From: Gemmatimonas sp.
Lineage (GTDB): Bacteria > Gemmatimonadota > Gemmatimonadetes > Gemmatimonadales > Gemmatimonadaceae
NCBI RefSeq assembly: GCF_027531815.1
Contig: NZ_JAPZSK010000012.1
Span: forward strand, 1-61,151
DNA length: 61,151 bases
Reading direction: 5' to 3'
Numbering within the stretch: position 1 is the stretch's first letter; each line of letters opens with the position of its first letter. Of this stretch, positions 34,048-46,102 are shown piece after piece. The notes beneath the pieces were generated by a model that made no database searches, had not been told where the DNA came from, and saw nothing but the letters and a program-made list of their open reading frames with translations. The translations under genes and the position numbers were made by a program.

Positions 34048-35760
34048 TCAGCGCGAGCCTCCAGGGGCGCGCAGGCCGATGCGGTCGCGATCGAGACGCT
34101 GTGCCGGATCGACCCGCCACTCGGCGAGGTCGGCATACCACCCGTCGGCCCGCAGCGGCGGCACGATGAGCCGCCGGTGCATCACCACCGGCACGCGCTG
34201 CTCGTACAGCCAGATCGCCGGCACGTCGTTCACGGCCAGTTGAAACGCCCGGGTCCAGTACGCGCGACTGCGTACCGGATCGAAGCTCGACAGCGCGCTG
34301 TCGGCCAGCGCATCGAAGGTCCGGTTACGATAGCGCACCTCGTTGCTCGCCCCCGTCGACATCCAGGTCTGACGAACGCCCACGAGCCCGGGGCTGGTGG
34401 CCCAGCCGCTCAGTGAGGCGTCGAAGCCCAGCGCCGCGGTGCGCTCCATGAACGTGTTCACTTCCAGCTGCAGCGGTGTGGCCTTGACGCCGATGCCCCG
34501 GAACTGCTCCTGCAGCAGCACCGCGAAGCGCTGCCGGGTGACACTGATGTTCGGCACCAGCATCTCGAAGGCGAGCGACCGGCCGTTGCGCTCCCGTACG
34601 CCGTCGCCATTGGTGTCACGCCACCCCGCCGAGTCGAGGAGCGCGCGCGCGCCGGCGGGATCGTACGGGATCTGGCGAATGGCGGCCGTATCGGGCATGA
34701 GCACCCGCGGCGCCGGACCCAGCGACACGACGCCGAGCGAGTCGAAGACGTTGCGCACCAGGCGCTCGCGATCGACCCCCATGGCGAGGGCGCGGCGCAC
34801 GAGCGAGTCACCGAAGACGGGATGCGGGCGCGTGGTGTCAGCCGGATCGCGCTGGTTGAGGCCGAGGAAGGTGTACGCGAAGGCGGGATTCACCACGAGG
34901 CGCAGCGACGGCGTCTGTGCCAGCTGCGCGAGGTTTTCGCCGCGCACCATCTCGAGGAAGTCCGCCTCGCCGGCGAACAGGCGCACCGTGGCCGCCCCGA
35001 TGTCGGGGGTGAAACTCCAGATGACACGGTCGAGCTTGGCCCGTCCACGGGCGTTGGTCGTGTCGGCCACCACCTCGATGCGCTGTCCGGCATCCCACCG
35101 CACGAAGCGGAATCGTCCCGTGCCCACCGGCCGTCGCGCGAACGGTGCGCGCCCCACCTGCGCCATGGGAATGGAATCGAGCAGGTGCGACGGCAGGATG
35201 TACATGGGGTACGTGGCGTCGTAGAACTGCTGGGGCAGGCGACGCTTGAACCAGAATACGGCCGTGCGGACATCGCGCGCGGTCACCGAGTCGATGTTGC
35301 CCAGCACCGATCGCAGTTCGGCGCCAATGCTGTCGCTGGTGTAGGCGCGATAGGTGTACACCACGTCGGCGGCGCGTACGGGAGCGCCGTCGTGCCAGCG
35401 GGCGGTGCTGTCGAGCGCAAAGGCAATCGAGAGGGAGTCGGCCGCCCAGCGCCACGAGGTGGCTAATCGCGGCTGAAAGCCGGCGTCGCCGTAGGTCTCG
35501 AGCGCGGGACCAATCTCCGCCAGTCGGTCGAAGAGCGCGCTGACGACGGCGCCCCCCTGGGTGCCAGTCACCTGCGGCGGAAACAGCGTGTTTGGCTCGG
35601 CCGGGACCGCCACGACGAGGGTGCCGCCCACATCGCTGGTGGTGCGCGCGTCGGGCCGGCGATCTCCGTTGCAGGCGGTCGGCCCGGCGAGCGCAGCGAC
35701 CGCGGCCGCCAGCAGCAGTCGCCGTCGTTGCGCGCGAGTGGGACGGAGCGAGAGGGGCAT
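34048..35760 (-). CDS. dppA: Peptide ABC transporter substrate-binding lipoprotein, family 5
   Basis: Solute receptor for the importer, 570 residues. It has a twin-Arg/Leu-rich signal (RRRLLLAAAVAALAG) ending in a TAC lipobox, so it is probably anchored to the periplasmic face of the inner membrane. The SBP_bac_5 landmarks are present: GGTLVVAVPAEPNTLFPPQ, then WRWAADSLSIAFALDSTARWHDG with 'DVVYTYRAY', and later PVGTGRFRFVRWDAGQ. The start is ATG 35760, chosen because the signal peptide begins there and a TATCTT -10 lies 35 nt upstream. It is the first gene of dppA-B-C-D-F-POT. Ligand class (peptide) is inferred from the family and operon. Confidence 0.9.
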   Translation of the reverse strand: MPLSLRPTRAQRRRLLLAAAVAALAGPTACNGDRRPDARTTSDVGGTLVVAVPAEPNTLFPPQVTGTQGGAVVSALFDRLAEIGPALETYGDAGFQPRLATSWRWAADSLSIAFALDSTARWHDGAPVRAADVVYTYRAYTSDSIGAELRSVLGNIDSVTARDVRTAVFWFKRRLPQQFYDATYPMYILPSHLLDSIPMAQVGRAPFARRPVGTGRFRFVRWDAGQRIEVVADTTNARGRAKLDRVIWSFTPDIGAATVRLFAGEADFLEMVRGENLAQLAQTPSLRLVVNPAFAYTFLGLNQRDPADTTRPHPVFGDSLVRRALAMGVDRERLVRNVFDSLGVVSLGPAPRVLMPDTAAIRQIPYDPAGARALLDSAGWRDTNGDGVRERNGRSLAFEMLVPNISVTRQRFAVLLQEQFRGIGVKATPLQLEVNTFMERTAALGFDASLSGWATSPGLVGVRQTWMSTGASNEVRYRNRTFDALADSALSSFDPVRSRAYWTRAFQLAVNDVPAIWLYEQRVPVVMHRRLIVPPLRADGWYADLAEWRVDPAQRLDRDRIGLRAPGGSR

Positions 35761-35794
35761 CACGGCGGGTGAGAGCGGAAAGAGGTGGCGCCGA

Positions 35795-35800
35795 AAGATA
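35795..35800 (-). promoter_or_regulatory. -10-like TATCTT for the dpp operon
   Basis: On the minus strand TATCTT places the start of transcription near 35788, about 28 nt before the dppA ATG. It overlaps the last codons of the neighbouring gene's frame on the same strand. No clear -35. Confidence 0.35.
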
Positions 35801-35816
35801 GGATGGGCGGTGCCCG

Positions 35817-36668
35817 CTACCGGCGCCAGAGCCATGTGGGATCGGCGAACCGGGAACGGTGCGCAGCCAGCAGCGCCGTCCAGGCGTCGGACGCGACGAA
35901 CGGCGTCACGTCACCCACCCGCTGCAGCCGTTCACGGGTGGCGGCATAGGTGCGTTGGCGCAGCGCGTCATCGTCGTGGCCGGGGAGCAGGGGGCGGAGC
36001 GCCGCGGCGGCCGGCGGTGGCGCGTTGCTGCCGCTGACCGGCGCGAGCTGCGCCTGCACGTCTTCCAGGAGGATACTGCCATGTTGCAGGTAGCCGTCGC
36101 CGTGGCGCCAGACGGCGCTGCCCACGAGCTTGCCTCCCGCGACGCTCAGTTCGCCGGCCGCGGGGTGGTCGAAACACACAGGCCCGTCGGGCGTCATCGG
36201 GACGCCCCCGGCGGAGAACTCCACTGGCAGCCCAAGGGACCGCAGGGCATCACGCAGCACGGTGTTGATGGCGTCATACGCCAGGCGCCAGGAGAGCGGC
36301 TGCGGCCACGGCATCGCCACACTGTACGTGAGCTCCCGCGCGTGGAGCAGCGCCCGGCCACCGGTTGGCCGCCGCACGGCAGCCAGCCCCGCGTCGGCGA
36401 GCCAGGCGGGGGTGATACGCCCTACCACCCGCTCGTTGCGGCCGAACGAGACGGTCGGCTGCGCCCACCCATACCAGCGCCAGATCCCCTCGCCCGCCCG
36501 CACCGTGGCCAGCAGCGCGTCGTCGGTGGCCATGTTGGTCACGCCGTCGTGATCGCCGTCCTCCCACCACTCCCAGTGGCGGGGGAGTCGGGCGTCCGGT
36601 CTGGACCCGCTTCCCTGTACCTGCGCCCGGGAACGATCGGGCGCGGCCGACGTTCGGTCGCTGCGCAT
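35817..36668 (-). CDS. Lipoate ligase A / LipM-type octanoyltransferase family protein
   Basis: A 283-residue BPL/LplA-fold enzyme. The segments [40 protein letters not shown] and LQHGSILL match the LipM/LplA family. The Cys of 'VCF' is where LipM octanoyltransferase keeps its acyl-thioester cysteine, and the K of GGKLVGSA is the conserved lysine. The LplA C-terminal accessory domain is absent, favouring LipM over ligase. The start is ATG 36668, with TAATTT 7 nt upstream. It sits just beside gcvP, so the glycine cleavage H protein is a likely client. Together with lipB this gives two octanoyltransferase-type enzymes in one window. Confidence 0.85.
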   Translation of the reverse strand: MRSDRTSAAPDRSRAQVQGSGSRPDARLPRHWEWWEDGDHDGVTNMATDDALLATVRAGEGIWRWYGWAQPTVSFGRNERVVGRITPAWLADAGLAAVRRPTGGRALLHARELTYSVAMPWPQPLSWRLAYDAINTVLRDALRSLGLPVEFSAGGVPMTPDGPVCFDHPAAGELSVAGGKLVGSAVWRHGDGYLQHGSILLEDVQAQLAPVSGSNAPPPAAAALRPLLPGHDDDALRQRTYAATRERLQRVGDVTPFVASDAWTALLAAHRSRFADPTWLWRR

Positions 36669-36675
36669 CGGCGTT

Positions 36676-36681
36676 AAATTA
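36676..36681 (-). promoter_or_regulatory. -10-like TAATTT 7 nt from the LipM-like start (leaderless)
   Basis: On the minus strand TAATTT is followed by AACGCCG and the ATG at 36668. Confidence 0.45.
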
Positions 36682-36807
36682 CCGAGGCTGAGGGATATCG
36701 CGCAGACATCGGCGCCATGCCGGTGCCGCGCCCCGCACCCGTTCGTATTCCGTCGCCACCACGGACCGGCTCCGAGTGGCGTTGCCCGATTTCTTCCGAG
36801 GATGGTC

Positions 36808-39708
<2,901 letters not shown>

Positions 39709-39742
39709 GCAGCGCTGCTGGCGGTCCCGCGCCAGCAACGCC

Positions 39743-39777
39743 CGAGGGCCCCGGAGCATGACGCTCCGGGGCCCTCG
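39743..39777 (+). terminator. Convergent hairpin terminator between gcvP and gcvH
   Basis: A perfect 15 bp GC-rich stem (CGAGGGCCCCGGAGC and complement) with a 5 nt loop. There is no T-run, but it is centred between the two convergent stops. Confidence 0.7.
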
Positions 39778-39795
39778 TGGCGCATGGTGGGGCGG

Positions 39796-40182
39796 TTATT
39801 CGCCGAGCTGTGCGCGGTAGGCGTCGGGCGACATGAGCCCCGCGTCGCCGCCAGCGGTCATGCGCACCTTGATCATCCAGCCATCGCCGTACGGGTCGGT
39901 GTTGATGAGCGCGGGCTCGCCGTCGAGGCGCCCATTCACCTCGAGCACTTCCCCGGCCACCGGCATGAAGAGCTCCGACACGGCCTTCACCGCCTCGACC
40001 GTCCCGAACACGTCGTGCGAACCGTAGGTGGCGCCCACCTTGGGAAGCTCCACGTACACGATGTCGCCCAGCTCACCCTGCGCATAGTCGGTGATGCCGA
40101 TGAACACCACGTCGGATTCCGACGTGGCACGGACGTATTCATGCTCCTTGGTATAGCGCAGGTCGGCGGGGATATTCGACAC
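39796..40182 (-). CDS. gcvH: Glycine cleavage system H protein
   Basis: Lipoyl carrier of the glycine cleavage system, 128 residues. The lipoylated lysine is K66 in FGTVEAVKAVSELF. The fold is framed by KEHEYVR and ITDYAQGELGDIVYVELP near the N-terminus and LINTDPYGDGWMIKVR near the C-terminus. The start codon is GTG at 40182, with GGAG 8 nt upstream. It shares its terminator region with gcvP. Lipoylation would need the LipB/LipM and LipA enzymes encoded here. Confidence 0.96.
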   Translation of the reverse strand: MSNIPADLRYTKEHEYVRATSESDVVFIGITDYAQGELGDIVYVELPKVGATYGSHDVFGTVEAVKAVSELFMPVAGEVLEVNGRLDGEPALINTDPYGDGWMIKVRMTAGGDAGLMSPDAYRAQLGE

Positions 40183-40257
40183 GAATGGCTCCGGAAGGGA
40201 AGGAAGAACCGAACCCGGGAAGTATCCGCCCCGGGACCCGGAAGGGGAAGCGGTTTG

Positions 40258-40881
40258 CTACAACGGGTTTGCTTCCCGCTGCGCGGCGCGGGCCTCGATC
40301 TGCGTCCACAGCGCCTGAACATCGGCGGCCAATGCGTCTCGGTCGCCGCTGTTGTCGATGACCCAGGTGGACCCGGTCCGCTTGCGTGCCGATGGCCACT
40401 GCGCATCGATCATGGCCTGCCCCTCCTCGGCGCCCAGGCCACGATCGCGCACGAGGCGGGCGAGGCGTACGGGCTCTGGCGCATCCACGAGAATGACCGC
40501 ATCGAAGGCGTGCTCGAGTCCCACCTCGAACAGCAGCGGAATGTCCGACACCACGATGCGGTCCCCGCGGGCGTGAGCGGCCGCTACCGCCTCCTCACGC
40601 AGCTGTCGCACCGCCGGATGCACGATGGCGTTGAGCGCGTCGCGGGCCACTGCGTCCCGGAACACCCGGGCGCGCAGGGCGGCGCGGTCGAGCGACCCGT
40701 CGTGTGCCAGCACGCCGGGTCCGAAGCGTTCCACCACGGCTTCGAGCCCCGGGGTGCCGGGGGCCACCGCGGCCCGGGCCAGTTCGTCGGCGTCGATGAT
40801 CGTGGCGCCGTGCGCGGCGAGCAGGGTGGCCACGGTGGACTTGCCGGAGGCGATGTTGCCGGTGAGGGCGACGTGGAGCAT
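40258..40881 (-). CDS. coaE: Dephospho-CoA kinase
   Basis: Last step of coenzyme A synthesis: phosphorylates the 3'-OH of dephospho-CoA. The 207-residue protein has the P-loop GNIASGKST (residues 8-16), the DADELAR motif, the IPLLFEVGLE lid-core motif and the C-terminal VIDNSGD. The start is ATG 40881, since the P-loop follows directly and TACGTT lies 6 nt upstream; the 56-codon upstream extension is repeat sequence. It probably shares a transcript with gcvH downstream on the other side of a short gap. Confidence 0.95.
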   Translation of the reverse strand: MLHVALTGNIASGKSTVATLLAAHGATIIDADELARAAVAPGTPGLEAVVERFGPGVLAHDGSLDRAALRARVFRDAVARDALNAIVHPAVRQLREEAVAAAHARGDRIVVSDIPLLFEVGLEHAFDAVILVDAPEPVRLARLVRDRGLGAEEGQAMIDAQWPSARKRTGSTWVIDNSGDRDALAADVQALWTQIEARAAQREANPL

Positions 40882-40887
40882 GGGGGA

Positions 40888-40893
40888 AACGTA
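40888..40893 (-). promoter_or_regulatory. -10-like TACGTT 6 nt from the coaE start (leaderless)
   Basis: On the minus strand TACGTT, TCCCCC, then the ATG at 40881. Confidence 0.45.
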
Positions 40894-40911
40894 GGGGCAG
40901 ATCGCGTGGGC

Positions 40912-41135
40912 GACCACCGGCAGACGGCAGACGGCAGGAACGACAGTGGGCAGACGGCAGGGATGCGGAAGAACGAAACGGGCGCCACTGCTTCGCAGGG
41001 CGCCCGATTTCCTTCGCGGTTGGGACATCGGCGGCGGCGCATCGCGCACGCCGCCGTGTTGTTCTTCCGCATCACTCCTGTCTGCGTGCTGTGGTTCCTG
41101 CCGACTGCGGTCTGCTGTTCAGCACCGTTTGCCGA
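40912..41135. repeat. Long imperfect inverted repeat, MITE-like, between coaE and the regulator
   Basis: Arms of roughly 60-70 nt face each other. The best-matched core is GATGCGGAAGAAC (40962-40974) against GTTCTTCCGCATC (41061-41073). Outside it, CAGACGGCAG-type units on the left match CTGTCTGC / CTGCCGACTGCGG units on the right. Two smaller hairpins lie inside: CGGGCGCC/GGCGCCCG, and CGGCGGCG/CGCCGCCG. No protein-coding sequence is recognised, and no target-site duplication is evident by eye. Confidence 0.75.
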
Positions 41136-41156
41136 CCACCGGAACCCCTCCGCCGT

Positions 41157-41972
41157 TCACGCTGCCGCCGAGTCCTGCAGGTCATCCTCATGATCCGCGA
41201 TCTGCCGCCGCTTCTCGCGGTTCACCAGCAGCTCCTGCATGACCCAGCTCGCTCCGCCTCGGAGGCGGATCTGGTGTGGCGTGCAGCCGAGATAGCGCTG
41301 GCAGGTGTTGCGGAACGCCGAACCGGAGGGGAAGTCGAGCGCACTGGCCACGCCGTCGGCGCTGCGCGAACCATCCTCGAGCATGCTGGCCGCCACGATG
41401 AGCCGACCCCAGGTCAGCAGCTGGTGTGGCGGCGGCAGTTGCGCGCCCTCGAGGCGCTTGGAGAGCAGCCGGCGGGAGACGGCGATGAGCCGAGCCAAGC
41501 TGTCGGGGGTGAGCCGCTCGTGGGCACGCGTCACCGACAGCATCACGGCGTCGCGCACCACGCTGCGGAGGCCGGTGAGGTGCGGCTTGAGCAGACTCGA
41601 CACGCTGCGCGCCTCGGCCTGGTCGAGCAGCGCAGCCAGCAGTTGCGGCGTGTCGGTTTCTTCTGCCACGACGAGCACATCGATGCCGCAGCGTCCGGCG
41701 TCGAACATGTCCTTCGCCCGCTCCCGTGTCAGGTCCACGTACGCCACGAGTGCCGCGCGCGGCACGCGAATGCGCAATTGACGCACACGTTCGAAGTCGG
41801 CGCGACCGTCGACGTACAGGTCGAAAACGACCACATTGATGGGCCCTCGCTCACAGGCACGCGTGAGGGAGGTCCAGTCTTCGCATGGCACGAACCGATA
41901 CCGGTCGCGCGCGGCGCTGCGCAGCCGTGCGAGCCGGGGTTCGTGTGCGAGCAGCGTCGCGATTACACCCAT
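41157..41972 (-). CDS. AraC-type HTH regulator with degenerate receiver-like N-terminus
   Basis: A 271-residue DNA-binding regulator. The C-terminal ~110 residues show an AraC-type double HTH: SLARLIAVSRRLLSKRLEG, then GVASALDFPSGSAFRNTCQRYLGCTPHQIR. The first ~130 residues resemble a receiver or ligand-sensing fold (VVVFDLYVDGRADFERV, then LVAYVDLTRERAKDMFDAGRCGIDVLVVAE) without a clear phospho-acceptor set. The start is ATG 41972, as the upstream frame is non-conserved. It is bordered by the MITE-like repeat. Targets and signal unknown. Confidence 0.78.
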   Translation of the reverse strand: MGVIATLLAHEPRLARLRSAARDRYRFVPCEDWTSLTRACERGPINVVVFDLYVDGRADFERVRQLRIRVPRAALVAYVDLTRERAKDMFDAGRCGIDVLVVAEETDTPQLLAALLDQAEARSVSSLLKPHLTGLRSVVRDAVMLSVTRAHERLTPDSLARLIAVSRRLLSKRLEGAQLPPPHQLLTWGRLIVAASMLEDGSRSADGVASALDFPSGSAFRNTCQRYLGCTPHQIRLRGGASWVMQELLVNREKRRQIADHEDDLQDSAAA

Positions 41973-42139
41973 GCGACGATCCGTCCGGGGAAAGTGAGGA
42001 GAAATGCCATCGGGTTCGGCAGAATGACGCCCACCCCGCGTCACGCGTCACACCGCTCCCGGTCGGGGCCGCCGCCGACCGTCCAGGCGTGCCCTCCCTT
42101 GCCCCCTCCGGATCGCCAGGGTACCGGCGGCGCGGGCCC

Positions 42140-42751
42140 CTACAGCAGGGACTGCTGCGCCTCGTCGCGCCGCGGTACCTGATGGCACGCCCGGCAGCGG
42201 GCCTCGTAGGAATCCGAGGCACCCACCATGATGGTCGGCGAATCGTACGGCGCCGGTTTTCCGGCCAGCAGTCGTTGGGTGCGGCTGGCCGGCGACCCGC
42301 ACAGCACGCAGATGGCATGCAGCTTGTCCACCACTTCGGACATGGCCATGAGCTGGGGCATGGGGCCGAACGGTTCACCGCGAAAGTCGGTATCGATGCC
42401 CGCCATGATGACCCGGCGTCCGCGATCTGCCAGCCCCGACACCACGTTCACGATGCCCGCGTCGAGGAATTGCACCTCGTCGATCGCGATCACCTGCGCC
42501 ATGGGATCGAGACGGAGCAGGATCTGCGACGAGGAATCGACCGGCGTGGCATCGAAGGTGCGCCGGTCGTGACTCGATACGGCCCACAGCCCGGCGTAGC
42601 GGTCGTCCAGGTGCGACTTGAACACCTGGACGCGCTTGCGGGCAATCGTGGCGCGCCGGACCCGACGCAGCAGCTCTTCGGTCTTGCCGCTGAACATCGA
42701 GCCGGCGATGACCTCCATCCATCCACCGGATGCCTGAAAGCCGCCACTCAC
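42140..42751 (-). CDS. tdk: Thymidine kinase
   Basis: Type II thymidine kinase for pyrimidine salvage, 203 residues. The P-loop is GSMFSGKT (residues 17-24), the Walker B-like DEVQFLD follows, and the zinc site is CVLCG plus CRACH near the C-terminus. An N-terminal extension [11 protein letters not shown] precedes the conserved MEVIAGSMF, so ATG 42718 is an alternative start. It begins 3 bp after the stop of the RNA-binding protein gene and is probably translated with it. Confidence 0.95.
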   Translation of the reverse strand: MSGGFQASGGWMEVIAGSMFSGKTEELLRRVRRATIARKRVQVFKSHLDDRYAGLWAVSSHDRRTFDATPVDSSSQILLRLDPMAQVIAIDEVQFLDAGIVNVVSGLADRGRRVIMAGIDTDFRGEPFGPMPQLMAMSEVVDKLHAICVLCGSPASRTQRLLAGKPAPYDSPTIMVGASDSYEARCRACHQVPRRDEAQQSLL

Positions 42752-42754
42752 GCG

Positions 42755-44725
42755 TTACGCCTCGTCGCCCCGATCGGTCGACGGCCGTGCCGGCCGTTCG
42801 CGCTTCGCGTGCTTCATGCGCTCGGCACGTTCCGTCCACTCACTGCGGCCCTCGGTGCGCTCTCCCACGGGGCGATCCCCCCAGCTGCGTCGCTCATCGG
42901 CGGCGCGGGGCGGACGACCACCACCGAAACCACCGCCGAAGCCACCGCCGGCGCCGCCGCGCGGGCCACGGTCGGCCCCGCGTTCGCCGCCAAACTCGCG
43001 ACGCGGACCACGCTCACCACGATCGCCGCCGCGTGCGGGGCGCTCGCCGCCGAAGTCGCGGCGCGGGCCGCGATCACCGCCGCCGTCGCGACGCGGACCA
43101 CGCTCACCGCCGAAGTCACGGCGCGGCCCACGCTCGCCACCGAAGTCACGGCGCGGCCCACGCTCGCCACCGAAGTCGCGGCGCGGCGCGCCACGGTCAC
43201 CACCGAAGTCCCGTCGCGGGCCGCGGTCGCCGAAGCCACCGCGCTCGGGACGCTCACCCCCGCTGCGCTCATCGATGCGCGCACTCAGGCGACGGCCACG
43301 CAGCGTGGCGCTCCCCAGCGCGGCCACGACCTTCGCGGCGTCCGGGGCGTCGAGCTCCACGGTGGCGTGCGACTCGAACAGGTCGACCTGGCCGATCTTC
43401 TCCCCCGGTACCCCCGCCTCGTTCGCGATGGCGCCCACGATGTCGCCCACCCGCACGTTGTCGCGCTTGCCCGCGGCAAGGAACACCCGCTGGCGTCCAG
43501 CCGGCGCCGCCGGCGCATCGCCGGCACGCGCGCTCTCTCGGGGCGTCTCACGCATCGTCGACTTGGCGCCGGCGGCGGCCGCCTTGGCGCGCACGGTGAT
43601 GGCCTCACGTCGCGCACTCTCGTAGAGGCGCAGCGCCGCGCAGGCAATCTCGAGGGCGTCGTGCGACTCGAGCAGCGGGGCGAGCAGTGCGAGTTCGCTC
43701 GCGGCCGCATGGCCGTTGCCCAACGTGGTGCGCAGGGCGTTGCGCAGCTGCTGGACACGGTCCTCGGCAGCGGCCTTGCGGGGCGCCGGCGTCCACGCTT
43801 CCGCGAGACTCTGTGTCATGCGCCGGAACGCCGGCAGTTCATCGGGCAGCAGCAGGGCCACGGCATCGACCGGCCGCATGGCCAGCGACTCGACCAGCGC
43901 CTCGAAGGTGGCCGGTTCCTCCCACAGCACCGCCATCGCCACGTGCTGCGCTGTGGGCTGCCGGGTGACCTGCACCGAGAGGCCGTCGACGACAAGACCG
44001 AGGCGCGCCAGCGCCGCGGTGGCGTCGGCAACACCGGCGTCGGTGGCGGCGATGATGACGAGCGATGGCGGGTCCGTTTCGTCGAGCACCAAACGCAGGG
44101 CGTCGACCCGCCCGGAGGGTGCCGTGAGAATGAACCGCGGGGTGACCGCGAGCGGCGTGTCGCCAACGAGGAGCGGCGTCATGCGGCGCGCGCGTCGCAG
44201 CTGCGCCTCGAGGAAGGCGTCGCTGGCTTCGGTTTCGCGTTCGAGCGTGGCCACGCGGCTCACGTTTTCCGGCGTGTCCCCCAGCAGGGCCTGCAACGTG
44301 TCGGCACCGTTGGCCGCCAGCATTTCGTCGAGGCCCACTATGACGACCGTCTGCAGCTGGTCCACACCCAGCGCCGCGTCGCGGCGCAGCGTGAGCAGAT
44401 CGGCGGGGGTGCCGGTGACCACGCCCACGGGGGCGAGCCCAAGCACACGGCGGGCGCGGACGGCCCCGGTGACCGGGACCACGCGTACTGCGGGATCGGC
44501 CAGCAGACGGCGTGCCTGATCGGCGGCCGCCATGGCCTGTTCGATGGTGGGGGTGATGACGAGGCACACCGGGGCACCGGCGGCGCCGCCCTGCCGGCTG
44601 CGCTCCACACCGGGGCGCATGGCCGCGGTCATCGTCCGCAAATCAGCGGGGCCCTCAAGCACGATGTGCTGGCTCCGCGTCGCCCCTGGCGACGAGTCTT
44701 CCCGTTCCTGCTCGCTCACACCCAC
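42755..44725 (-). CDS. Degenerate DEAD-box-like protein with DbpA RNA-binding domain and RG-rich tail
   Basis: A 656-residue protein that aligns by eye with DEAD-box helicases but lacks their catalytic core. Motif Ia (ITPTIEQA) and motif Ib ([11 protein letters not shown]) can be seen near residues 57-111. No Walker A A-x-x-G-x-GKT precedes them, and motif II is VGLDEML (about 130-136) instead of V-L-DEAD. A helicase-C-like region follows. Residues ~412-490 form a DbpA-type RNA-binding domain ([20 protein letters not shown], then ESHATVEL). The last ~160 residues are RG-rich, with repeated [10 protein letters not shown] units. It may chaperone RNA or ribosome assembly without ATP-driven unwinding. 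The start is GTG 44725. It is coupled to tdk. Confidence 0.75.
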   Translation of the reverse strand: MGVSEQEREDSSPGATRSQHIVLEGPADLRTMTAAMRPGVERSRQGGAAGAPVCLVITPTIEQAMAAADQARRLLADPAVRVVPVTGAVRARRVLGLAPVGVVTGTPADLLTLRRDAALGVDQLQTVVIVGLDEMLAANGADTLQALLGDTPENVSRVATLERETEASDAFLEAQLRRARRMTPLLVGDTPLAVTPRFILTAPSGRVDALRLVLDETDPPSLVIIAATDAGVADATAALARLGLVVDGLSVQVTRQPTAQHVAMAVLWEEPATFEALVESLAMRPVDAVALLLPDELPAFRRMTQSLAEAWTPAPRKAAAEDRVQQLRNALRTTLGNGHAAASELALLAPLLESHDALEIACAALRLYESARREAITVRAKAAAAGAKSTMRETPRESARAGDAPAAPAGRQRVFLAAGKRDNVRVGDIVGAIANEAGVPGEKIGQVDLFESHATVELDAPDAAKVVAALGSATLRGRRLSARIDERSGGERPERGGFGDRGPRRDFGGDRGAPRRDFGGERGPRRDFGGERGPRRDFGGERGPRRDGGGDRGPRRDFGGERPARGGDRGERGPRREFGGERGADRGPRGGAGGGFGGGFGGGRPPRAADERRSWGDRPVGERTEGRSEWTERAERMKHAKRERPARPSTDRGDEA

Positions 44726-44900
44726 CCCATCAGTTGTTAGTCAGCCCGGCAGCCCAACTGCCGGTGTCGTGCGCCCGGTTGGCGCATTGGTCCCACGTGG
44801 CGCGTGCTCCCGGAGCGCGCTTAATTGCCTCGAGACGCTCGAGTCCGAACCTCGAAAGATAGTCGGTTTCCGCCCCAATTCCACTCCGGATCCGTCCGAC

Positions 44901-46091
44901 ATGCCGCTGTCCTTTCAGCCGTCCCCGAACATCGCCCGACTGAAGGAGTCCGCCACCCTCGCCGTTGCCGCCAAGGCGCGCGCCCTCAAGGCGCAGGGCA
45001 TTCCCGTCATCGATCTCGGAGCGGGGGAGCCGGACTTCGACACGCCGGCGTTCATTCGGCAGGCGGCCACGCGCGCGATCGAGGCGGGGGCCACGCGGTA
45101 CACCAACACCGAAGGGATCCTACCGCTCCGCGAAGCCATTGCGGCCGACGCCAATCGCATCCAGGTGCAGCAGCAGCCGGTGACGCCCGGCGAGGTCGTC
45201 GTCTCCAACGGCTCCAAGCAGTCGCTCTACAACGCCGTGATGTGCTGCTTCGGCCCCGGTGACGAAGTCCTCATCCCCATTCCGTCGTGGACGAGCTACT
45301 TCGAAATGGTCGAACTGGCGCGTGCCGTGTCCGTTCCCGTGCTCGGCGATCCGGCCAACTCGCTCAAGGTGACGGCCGCGATGCTCGATGCGGCAGCCAC
45401 CCCGCGCACGAAGGGGGTGATGCTCAATTCGCCCACCAATCCCACGGGGGCCGTGTACTCGCGCGACGAACTGGCCGACATCCTTACGTTGGCGCGCGAT
45501 CGTGGGTGGTGGGTCATTGCCGACGAGATCTACCGGCGCATTGCGTACGAAGGGGACGCCGTCTCGGCACTGGAGATCGCGCCGGCGCGCGACAACCTCA
45601 TCATCGTGAATGGCGTGGCCAAAGCCTACGCCATGACCGGCTGGCGCATTGGCTGGACCATTGCCCCCGCACCGCTCTCCAAGGCCATGAGTGCCTTTCA
45701 GGGGCACACCACCTCCAACGCCGCCGCCGTGTCGCAGCACGCCGCGCTGGCGGCGCTCGCCGAGCGGGAACAGGCCGATGCCGCAGTGCACGAGATGGTG
45801 CGCGCCTTCCGCCAGCGCCGCGACGCCGTGCTGCGCGCCTTGGGGGCATTCCCGGGAGTGCAGTACGTGCATCCCGCCGGAGCATTCTACCTGTACCTGA
45901 ACGTCGACGGATTTCGCGGCGCCGCCGATCCGGGCGCCGCCTTTGCCGCCGCCGTGCTCGAGGAGCAGCAGGTGGCGATCGTGCCCGGCAGCGCGTTCGG
46001 GACCCCCAATTGGATTCGCGCCAGCTACGCCACGACCGAGGCCGTGGCGGTCGAAGGGGTGACGCGAATCGCCACCTGCCTCACTACCTGA
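44901..46091 (+). CDS. Class I aminotransferase (aspartate/aromatic type)
   Basis: PLP-dependent aminotransferase of fold type I, 396 residues. Landmarks are IDLGAGEPDFDTPAFIR, YTNTEGILPLREAI, NSPTNPTGAVYS, WVIADEIYRRIAY and the PLP lysine K241 in VAKAYAMTGWRIGW, then a C-terminal RASYATTE. These match bacterial aspartate/prephenate aminotransferases, but the exact substrate is uncertain. The start is ATG 44901. It precedes the Lrp-type ligand-domain gene by 11 bp, which suggests the two are cotranscribed. Confidence 0.93.
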   Translation: MPLSFQPSPNIARLKESATLAVAAKARALKAQGIPVIDLGAGEPDFDTPAFIRQAATRAIEAGATRYTNTEGILPLREAIAADANRIQVQQQPVTPGEVVVSNGSKQSLYNAVMCCFGPGDEVLIPIPSWTSYFEMVELARAVSVPVLGDPANSLKVTAAMLDAAATPRTKGVMLNSPTNPTGAVYSRDELADILTLARDRGWWVIADEIYRRIAYEGDAVSALEIAPARDNLIIVNGVAKAYAMTGWRIGWTIAPAPLSKAMSAFQGHTTSNAAAVSQHAALAALAEREQADAAVHEMVRAFRQRRDAVLRALGAFPGVQYVHPAGAFYLYLNVDGFRGAADPGAAFAAAVLEEQQVAIVPGSAFGTPNWIRASYATTEAVAVEGVTRIATCLTT

Positions 46092-46102
46092 CACCTGGTG
46101 CC

